Assembly (NCBI GenBank): GCA_021795795.1
Contig: JAJYPA010000319.1
Location: 1 to 8,925, forward strand
DNA: 8,925 bases
Source: Pseudomonadota bacterium
GTDB lineage: Bacteria; Pseudomonadota; Gammaproteobacteria; Halothiobacillales; Halothiobacillaceae
Reading direction: 5' to 3'
Part shown: positions 1-5,024 of the stretch, one piece after another
Position numbering within the stretch: position 1 is the first letter of the stretch
How the letters are laid out: every line of letters starts with the position of its first letter
Made by a program: the position numbers and the translations under genes
The notes under the pieces: generated by a model
Databases searched by the model: none
Seen by the model: only the letters and a program-made list of their open reading frames with translations
What the model was told of the DNA's origin: nothing

Positions 1-416
1 ACGAACCTATTGACTCGCATCTGTGGGTTGAAACGTCACCCCTGCCTACACGACTTAATAGGCAGGACGCGGATCGGCGCTTGTTACATGTACGAACAAG
101 GGCCGCGCCTACGGGTCGGATCTGTTGTCCGACCCGTAGAGGGTCAGGGAGAGCGCGTAGCTAGACCCTGACATCCACGACGACTGGCGGCATGCCAGGA
201 CAAAGACTGCGATAGGCAACCTCGCCCGTGCGTTGACGTCCCGCATGTGAACTGGGGAAGGCTGGTATCGATGCCAAGGGAGTGAGCCCCCCGATGCGCT
301 ACCAGCTGGCGGAGCCCCCGTAGTAGTCGGAGACCGGGAAAGCCGGTCACAGGGCGAAGGGGGGCAGTTTAGGTGGCTTGAGAAGCGGATTACCTGACCC
401 AACGAGGTGAAGACCT
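1..416 (+). ncRNA. Group II intron RNA domains I-III (5' part incomplete)
   Basis: This is the non-coding structural part of the intron upstream of its ORF. Strong nested stems are visible: 41-48 with 59-66 (8 bp), 80-85 with 95-100, 76-80 with 105-109, 109-120 with 128-139 (12 bp, perfect), 143-149 with 166-172, and 261-267 with 300-306. The segment 311-328 ending in CCCGTAGTAGTC, followed by the hairpin 332-348 (GACCGG/CCGGTC with a GAAAG loop), is the arrangement commonly found just upstream of bacterial group II intron ORFs. Assignment of individual stems to domains I, II or III is inference; no folding was run. Confidence 0.8.
404..409 (+). promoter_or_regulatory. Ribosome binding site of the intron maturase
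   Basis: GAGGTG lies 7 nt before the TTG at 417 and about 22 nt before the first ATG (432). The spacing favours the TTG codon as start. Confidence 0.5.
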
Positions 417-1949
417 TTGATAATCAGTGAAATGCAACGCAAGCTGGCGGTATGGTCAACGGAGGACAAGGAACGCAGGTTCGATCGCCTCCTGAGACTG
501 ATCGCCGACAAGACTTGGCTGGCTGAAGCCGCCCGCATCACCCTGGCGTCCCAGGGTGCGGGTACACCGGGCGTCGATGGCGTCGACAAGACCACACTGG
601 AGAGCAATCTACATGGTGAGCTGGCGACGATACGCACCGAGCTGATAGCGGGCTGTTACCAGCCGCTCCCCGCGCGGCGCGTCTATATCCCGAAGGCGAA
701 CGGCAAGCTGAGGCCTTTAGGTATCCCGAGTCTCCGGGATCGAGTGGTACAACGGGCCATGCTCATGGCCATGGAGCCCATTTGGGAGAGTGACTTCCAT
801 GGGGCTTCCTACGGCTTTCGGCCGGCCCGCAGCGTGCACCATGCGATACGTACGGTCAAATTGCAGTTGCTGGGCCATGATGAACGGGGTGCGGCCGGTC
901 GCTGGGTCATAGAAGGCGATCTGGCAAGCTATTTTGACACCGTCCATCACCGGCTGCTTCTGCGCGCCGTCCGTCGCCGTATCGCCGACCCGCGCTTCCT
1001 CGCCTTGCTGTGGCGTTTTATTAAGGCGGGCTGCGTGGATCGCGGTCTCTTTCGCGCGGCCAGCGAGGGAGTTCCTCAAGGGGGCGTCATTTCCCCCTTG
1101 CTGTCCAACATCATGCTGCACGAATTCGATGCGTGGATGGAGCGGAACTACCTTAGCAAGAAGGTGCGTAAAGACCGATGGGCATGGAACTTCGGCATTC
1201 TCAAGAAGCGGCCCATTGCCGTGAAAGAGAACCGGCAGTGGAAACCCGCAATTTCCTACTGCCGCTATGCTGATGACTTTGTGGTGATCGTCAAGGGAAC
1301 ACGGGCACATGCCGAGGCGGTACGTGACGCGTGTCGCGCGTTCCTGGAGGATACGCTCAAGCTCACGCTGAATATGGAGAAGACCCATATTACGCACGTG
1401 AACGACGGCTTTGTCTTCCTCGGTCACCGCATCATCCGCAAGCGAGGGCCACGCGGGACCCTGCGTCCTGTCACGACGATCCCCTGGACGAAGTACCGGG
1501 CCTTTACGGCGAAACTCGTCAAGACCTTGTCCGGCGGTTACAGCACCAACAGAATGGACCTGATAGAGGGCCTAAACCGCACGCTTGCGGGATGGGCCCA
1601 CTTCTATCAATACACCGACTATACAGCCACCCTCTTTAGCCGCGTGGACCGCGTGGTCTTCTGGAAGTTGGGATACTGGCTCGCCCGCAGGTACCGGCGC
1701 GGAATGCCGAGCCTGATGCGCGAGTTTATCCGATCCCCAGAACCTGGGCGGGCCAAGACGTGGGTCCTGAAGGGGCAAAATAGCCGGGGGTGGTATGGTG
1801 AACTGGCGCTCAAGCGCCTCGTCACCAGCCGCAAAGGTCCTTTCCGGTGGCGGACTCCCGAACGGAATCCCTACCTCATTTGCGATCCTCAACGGCGGTT
1901 GTGGGAATCGCGGTATGCTGATATCGCCTTTGCCATGAGCAACACCTAA
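417..1949 (+). CDS. ltrA: Group II intron reverse transcriptase/maturase
   Basis: This is a 510-residue intron-encoded protein that helps the intron RNA fold and splice and copies it into DNA during retrohoming. Visible motifs are IPKANGKLRPLGIPSLRD (91-108), SYGFRPARSVHHA (131-143), the first catalytic Asp in EGDLASYFD (166-174), EGVPQGGVISPLLSN (217-231), the catalytic YADD (284-287) and FLGHRI (334-339). A maturase X domain follows, with GLNRTLAGWAHFYQY at 385-399. The C-terminus ends soon after NPYLICD (484-490). No HNH-type CxxC zinc endonuclease domain is present, so mobility would rely on RT and reverse splicing alone. The start is TTG at 417, supported by GAGGTG; ATG at 432 is the alternative. 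The stop lies 5 nt before domain V. The frame is intact, so the protein may be functional. Confidence 0.95.
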   Translation: MIISEMQRKLAVWSTEDKERRFDRLLRLIADKTWLAEAARITLASQGAGTPGVDGVDKTTLESNLHGELATIRTELIAGCYQPLPARRVYIPKANGKLRPLGIPSLRDRVVQRAMLMAMEPIWESDFHGASYGFRPARSVHHAIRTVKLQLLGHDERGAAGRWVIEGDLASYFDTVHHRLLLRAVRRRIADPRFLALLWRFIKAGCVDRGLFRAASEGVPQGGVISPLLSNIMLHEFDAWMERNYLSKKVRKDRWAWNFGILKKRPIAVKENRQWKPAISYCRYADDFVVIVKGTRAHAEAVRDACRAFLEDTLKLTLNMEKTHITHVNDGFVFLGHRIIRKRGPRGTLRPVTTIPWTKYRAFTAKLVKTLSGGYSTNRMDLIEGLNRTLAGWAHFYQYTDYTATLFSRVDRVVFWKLGYWLARRYRRGMPSLMREFIRSPEPGRAKTWVLKGQNSRGWYGELALKRLVTSRKGPFRWRTPERNPYLICDPQRRLWESRYADIAFAMSNT

Positions 1950-1954
1950 ATGGA

Positions 1955-1988
1955 GAGCCGGATGCGCTGAGAGGTGCAAGTCCGGTTC
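1955..1988 (+). ncRNA. Group II intron domain V (catalytic core)
   Basis: A 34-nt hairpin begins GAGCCGGATGCG and ends AAGTCCGGTTC. It matches the nearly invariant catalytic domain V of bacterial group II introns: a GAGCCG/CGGTTC base stem, an internal bulge and a GAGA apical loop region. It sits 5 nt after the maturase stop codon. Confidence 0.93.
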
Positions 1989-1990
1989 GG

Positions 1991-2039
1991 GGAGGAGAGG
2001 CCGGGAAATAGCGCGACTACGCCCGGTCTCTTACTCCAC
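1991..2039 (+). ncRNA. Group II intron domain VI with branch-point A2033
   Basis: GAGGCCGGG (1997-2005) pairs with CCCGGTCTC (2022-2030), with one G-U pair. The lower helix 1991-1994 pairs with 2034-2037, leaving A2033 bulged on the 3' strand, as expected for the lariat branch point. A2033 is 7 nt from the proposed intron end (C2039), which is the usual spacing. The exon frame independently supports this boundary. Confidence 0.85.
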
Positions 2040-2494
2040 TCCCCATGGCCCGAGGCTTTTGCTATCTGGTCGCCATCATGGACTGGGCCATGCGGGCGGT
2101 GCTCTCCTGGCGGCTTGCCACCACCTTGGAGGCCGACTCCTGCGTCGAGGCCCTGAAGGAGGCTCTCGCGCGCTTTGGGGCCCCGCAGATCTTCAACACT
2201 GATCAAGGGGCGCAATTCACCTCCGAGGCCTTCACGGGCTGCCTGAAGGCCCGCATGATCGATATCAGCATGGATGGCAAGGGGTGTTGGCGGGACAACG
2301 TGTTCGTCGAACGGCTGTGGCGCTCCGTCAAATACGAGGAGGTGTATCTCAAGGCCTACACATCCATACCAAAAGCGCGAGCCTCTCTTGCTAAATACTT
2401 CGACTTCTATAACCATGAGAGATGTCATCAAGCCCTGGATCGACGGACACCGTGGAAGGCTTACACCACAGGGTCCTGGGATCTAGCCGCTTGA
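2040..2494 (+). CDS. IS3-family transposase OrfB, 3' exon (interrupted by intron)
   Basis: This is the C-terminal half of the DDE (rve-type) integrase core that cuts and joins the IS ends. Counting from the in-frame ATG at 2045, the second catalytic Asp is D53 in NTDQG and the Glu is E89 in NVFVERLW, separated by exactly 35 residues as in the family D-D(35)E signature. SMDGKG (75-80), KYEEVYLKAY (97-106) and FYNHERCHQAL (121-131) are typical IS3 OrfB motifs. The first catalytic Asp belongs to the missing 5' exon. The first two exon bases (TC) complete a split codon, presumably ATC, so Tyr-Ile-Pro-Met is rebuilt on splicing. ATG 2045 is an internal methionine and not a real start. Whether transposase is made depends on intron splicing and an intact 5' exon. 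Confidence 0.88.
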
Positions 2495-2532
2495 CCAACC
2501 CGGCAGATAATCCACTTAAGGATCGGGAGATT

Positions 2533-2558
2533 CTGTCCAGGGGTTGGGGTCCACCTCA
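2533..2558 (+). repeat. Probable right terminal inverted repeat of the left IS3 element
   Basis: The 26 bp from CTGTCCAGG to TCCACCTCA follow orfB by about 40 bp. The reverse complement starts TGAGGTGGACCCCAA, the style of end seen in IS3-family elements (terminal TG, then GTGGACC). The partner end is not in the window, so the exact length cannot be checked. Confidence 0.6.
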
Positions 2559-2625
2559 TAGTGAACCAGCGACACGTTCATCGCGTCCATTTGACACCCT
2601 GTAGAGCTGACCGCGAGAAGGTGCT

Positions 2626-2741
2626 GGCATCTACGACAAGGACGCGCTGCGCGTCCCCGTATAGATGATGGGGCCGCGATCATCCCACATCGCAAAGGCG
2701 CGCAAGCGATTGCTCAGACTCAGGCGCGCCGCATTTGCTGA
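2626..2741 (+). pseudogene. Frameshifted remnant of a transposase (IS5-like)
   Basis: Two frames together read like the middle of a DDE transposase: GIYDKDALR in the frame starting at 2626, then, after a frame change near 2660-2670, GAAIIPHRKGAQA up to a TGA at 2739-2741. IS5-type transposases commonly have a Gly-x-Tyr-Asp-x-x-Ala-Leu motif followed some residues later by a Val-Ile-Pro-Pro-Arg-x-x-(Arg)-Lys motif, and the order and spacing fit. There are no ends and no start. The fragment lies just beyond the IS3 terminus and 16 bp from the 3' end of the defence operon. The family assignment is from memory and tentative. Confidence 0.4.
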
Positions 2742-2757
2742 AGCTAGAGTCCGCTCC

Positions 2758-5022
2758 TCAAGAATCGACATCGTCGAAAATGCTCCGGGTGCCATGTGGC
2801 TTGTCGATGGCCCCGGCTGTGCCGAGCGACCGGGGTGCCCTATCTGGACCTACACGGTCGTTGGCATTGATCCAGTCTTTCGCCAGACCGATCTCGCGAT
2901 CAATGATCCGTACCGCTTCCGCGTCATCGCCGTACCTGTCCTTCAGCGTCTTGAAGCTTTCGAACATACGTTCCATGTATTCATCGGCAGGTTCCTCACC
3001 CCTGTATCCATCCTGTTCATCTTCGCGCACCCTGCCCAGCCTTGGCAGGAGGTCTGCGCGGACCCTGGCGATAAGCGCATCGAATTCAGCATCTGTGAAC
3101 ACGCTGCGAATATTTCCGTCGTCGAGCGCGTACACGTCTTCACCACCGATGGCATATGCGCTCACGGCTTGAACGAAGATTTTCCTGTTCTCCTCTGGCA
3201 GCAACCCGAACTCATGCACACGCACAGCAAGGGCTACCTCGGAAGAAGACCTCAAAAACAGGCCGGGACGGCAAACCTTGTCAATCAGTTCCGGGTTCGT
3301 CTGAAGGTAGAGGGTCAGAAATTCCTTCGAGCACCGCCGGGTGAGGAATGAATGCAGCGACCACTTCGCGCCCCAAATCGCCAGATGCTGGGACTTGTAC
3401 TTCTCGCTCGCAGTGAACTCCACAAGCCGCGCGAGCATCTGCGGATAGAGCGGCTTTGGTACCATCACCGCTTGCTCAATACCGACAGTGCCGCAAGTTA
3501 CCTGCTCGATCAGATTCTCGGTGGCGCTTCCCAGCAGGAAGATGCCCAAAAGTTCCGGACTCCGAGCCAACGCCGAGGCAAACGCGTCGCCGATCGTCGG
3601 GTGTTTAAAGCGCCATACCGACTCACCGTCCGCCTGCTGGTGCAGGACGAGACTGCCATTCAAGGCCTCCAGTGCCGTAATGCATTTTCCGAGGCTACTG
3701 CCTAGCCTGCACAGCGCATCTTCTTCCGTTTCCTGCAATGAAATCGGACTTTCGAGATAGTCCTTCTTCATATAGATAAGCGCTAGCGCCGCCATGCTGT
3801 CCTTATCCAGTCCGTCGAGCATTTCCTGCAGCAATTCCTTCCGCTTCTGCACGAATTGACCAAGGTGATACTCCGTCAGATGGAGCCGCTTGGTGAAGGT
3901 TGGGTCCGCAAGCCGTCTGGCAATTTCGGGAATGAAGCGTGGGTGTGCCGCCACCGACGACAGGTGCGGCTTGATCGCGGCCTTGAACGCAGGGGGCTGA
4001 CTGCCGAGCTTCAGATGATTGTAAAGAATCTGCTGCTTCTCTTGAATTGAGAGGTCGTGAACGTCGATCACTACCTGGCTCTCGTTGAGCAGCGGGAAGG
4101 CGCCTTCTTTGAGATCACGCCGGGCACGCTGGTAGATGTAGTCCCGCGAAGTCATCACGATCTTGGCTCCCTGGCGCAGCATCGTCCTGACTTGCGGCAG
4201 GATGCGGTTCCACGAGTGTGCCAGAGACGATTCGTACTGCATGATGCCAAAGGCGTCGTCAACCCAGAAGAACTGCGACGGCTCCTCCGGATTCCACCGC
4301 TCTTCCACCTTGGCTGGATCATTCAACTTCAGCACTGACGAGCCCCATTTATCGGCAGCGGCCATGGCCAACATAGAGGCGATCGTTGTTTTACCTGCCG
4401 CCGGCTCGCCAATCAGCATCACGAACCCGTGTTCGTTTATAGCCTCCACCGCTTTTCCGTAGGAGGCCGTGATGACTACCTTCGCGAGGTCTTCGCGCAT
4501 CGACTCCAGCACCGCTCTGGCTTGTGCATAGGCGCGCTCATCCAGAATTTGGCTCAAGTCTCCGAGCCCATACATGCGCGGCACATGCATGCGCAGGCTC
4601 TTCCTCTGCCTGACCTGCTGATTGATCCAGGTGGATCCATAAACCAAAACATGCTGAACCCCGGCTTGGGCCAACAGGGCTTTAACCTTGTCCGTCTGTG
4701 CCCCTGAAACTCCGGCGTTCGTCATCAGTATGTAAACGTCGCACTGACCTGCGGCTACGAGCTTGCGAACCTTCTCGATCTCGTCGTGGATGTCTGATGG
4801 CCTTAGGTTATGCCCGGCCACCGCCGTGAACTTGCACTGGATCACGAAGCGGCCTGCATAGACTTCGCCCGGCGTAGGAGTCCAGGTGCCGGCAAACGCG
4901 CCATCCTTGCCCGCGTCGTTCGAATCGAGGAACGATTCGACAGTCTGCCCCAGAACCTCGCAGCAGATCGTCTGGCATAGCTGCTGAAAGCTGTTCCACC
5001 CTAGGCGGTGCAATTCGTACAT
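2758..5022 (-). CDS. Mrr-like nuclease fused to STAND-type NTPase (putative defence effector)
   Basis: This is a 754-residue protein. The N-terminal ~130 residues look like an Mrr-type restriction endonuclease: GWNSFQQLC helix (8-16), AGKDGAF with candidate catalytic D40, and VIQCKF (60-65) supplying the Q-x-K half of the PD-(D/E)xK site (Q62, K64). A P-loop NTPase follows: Walker A GEPAAGKTT (205-213), Walker B FFWVDDAFG (251-259) and a sensor-like IVMTSRDYIYQRAR (288-301). The FKHPTIGDAF motif (472-481) resembles the winged-helix stretch of novel STAND NTPases (nSTAND3-like). The ~270-residue C-terminus is helical-looking and unrecognised; in STAND proteins this part usually senses the trigger. 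The start ATG (5022) is 2 nt from the stop of the upstream ATPase gene, implying translational coupling. The inferred job is regulated DNA cleavage on sensing invasion. The nuclease and NTPase calls are fairly sure; the nSTAND subclass is less so. Confidence 0.82.
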   Translation of the reverse strand: MYELHRLGWNSFQQLCQTICCEVLGQTVESFLDSNDAGKDGAFAGTWTPTPGEVYAGRFVIQCKFTAVAGHNLRPSDIHDEIEKVRKLVAAGQCDVYILMTNAGVSGAQTDKVKALLAQAGVQHVLVYGSTWINQQVRQRKSLRMHVPRMYGLGDLSQILDERAYAQARAVLESMREDLAKVVITASYGKAVEAINEHGFVMLIGEPAAGKTTIASMLAMAAADKWGSSVLKLNDPAKVEERWNPEEPSQFFWVDDAFGIMQYESSLAHSWNRILPQVRTMLRQGAKIVMTSRDYIYQRARRDLKEGAFPLLNESQVVIDVHDLSIQEKQQILYNHLKLGSQPPAFKAAIKPHLSSVAAHPRFIPEIARRLADPTFTKRLHLTEYHLGQFVQKRKELLQEMLDGLDKDSMAALALIYMKKDYLESPISLQETEEDALCRLGSSLGKCITALEALNGSLVLHQQADGESVWRFKHPTIGDAFASALARSPELLGIFLLGSATENLIEQVTCGTVGIEQAVMVPKPLYPQMLARLVEFTASEKYKSQHLAIWGAKWSLHSFLTRRCSKEFLTLYLQTNPELIDKVCRPGLFLRSSSEVALAVRVHEFGLLPEENRKIFVQAVSAYAIGGEDVYALDDGNIRSVFTDAEFDALIARVRADLLPRLGRVREDEQDGYRGEEPADEYMERMFESFKTLKDRYGDDAEAVRIIDREIGLAKDWINANDRVGPDRAPRSLGTAGAIDKPHGTRSIFDDVDS

Positions 5023-5024
5023 GG

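Larger units (their letters stand above)
1..2039 (+). mobile_element. Group II intron (5' end outside window) with maturase ORF
   Basis: This is a self-splicing retroelement. The sequence shows a stem-rich leader with the typical GTAGTAGTC segment, a reverse transcriptase/maturase ORF in domain IV, a canonical 34-nt domain V and a domain VI with a bulged adenosine. The 3' boundary is placed after C2039: the branch-point A2033 is then 7 nt from the intron end, the intron ends in AC, and the downstream exon reads directly as IS3 transposase. No believable GTGYG 5' boundary is seen, and paired stems run right up to the window edge, so the intron probably starts just upstream of base 1. The host is an IS3-family transposase gene. 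The 3' half of the intron is certain; the exact 5' end is unknown. Confidence 0.93.
2040..2558 (+). mobile_element. 3' part of an IS3-family element split by the group II intron
   Basis: This contains the end of an IS3-type orfB, a ~40 bp tail and a probable terminal inverted repeat ending in TCCACCTCA at 2558. The 5' half of the element must lie upstream of the intron and outside the window. The same orientation is used by the second IS3 remnant at the right end of the window. No target-site duplication can be judged because only one end is seen. Confidence 0.85.

Noticed and set aside
228..232. GTGCG as a possible 5' end of the group II intron
   Set aside because: It would leave under 190 nt before the maturase start, too little for domains I-III, and the DNA upstream of it is not IS3 transposase but contains strong intron-like stems (for example 109-139).
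717..1427. 236-codon minus-strand open frame
   Set aside because: It is antisense to the conserved RT domain of the maturase; the plus-strand protein has all catalytic motifs.
2640..2656. GGACGCG/CGCGTCC hairpin as a terminator between convergent genes
   Set aside because: There is no T-tract on either strand, and the hairpin lies within the transposase remnant's coding-like sequence.
2665..3351. 228-codon plus-strand open frame
   Set aside because: It is mostly antisense to the 3' part of the Mrr-STAND gene and shows no recognisable domain.
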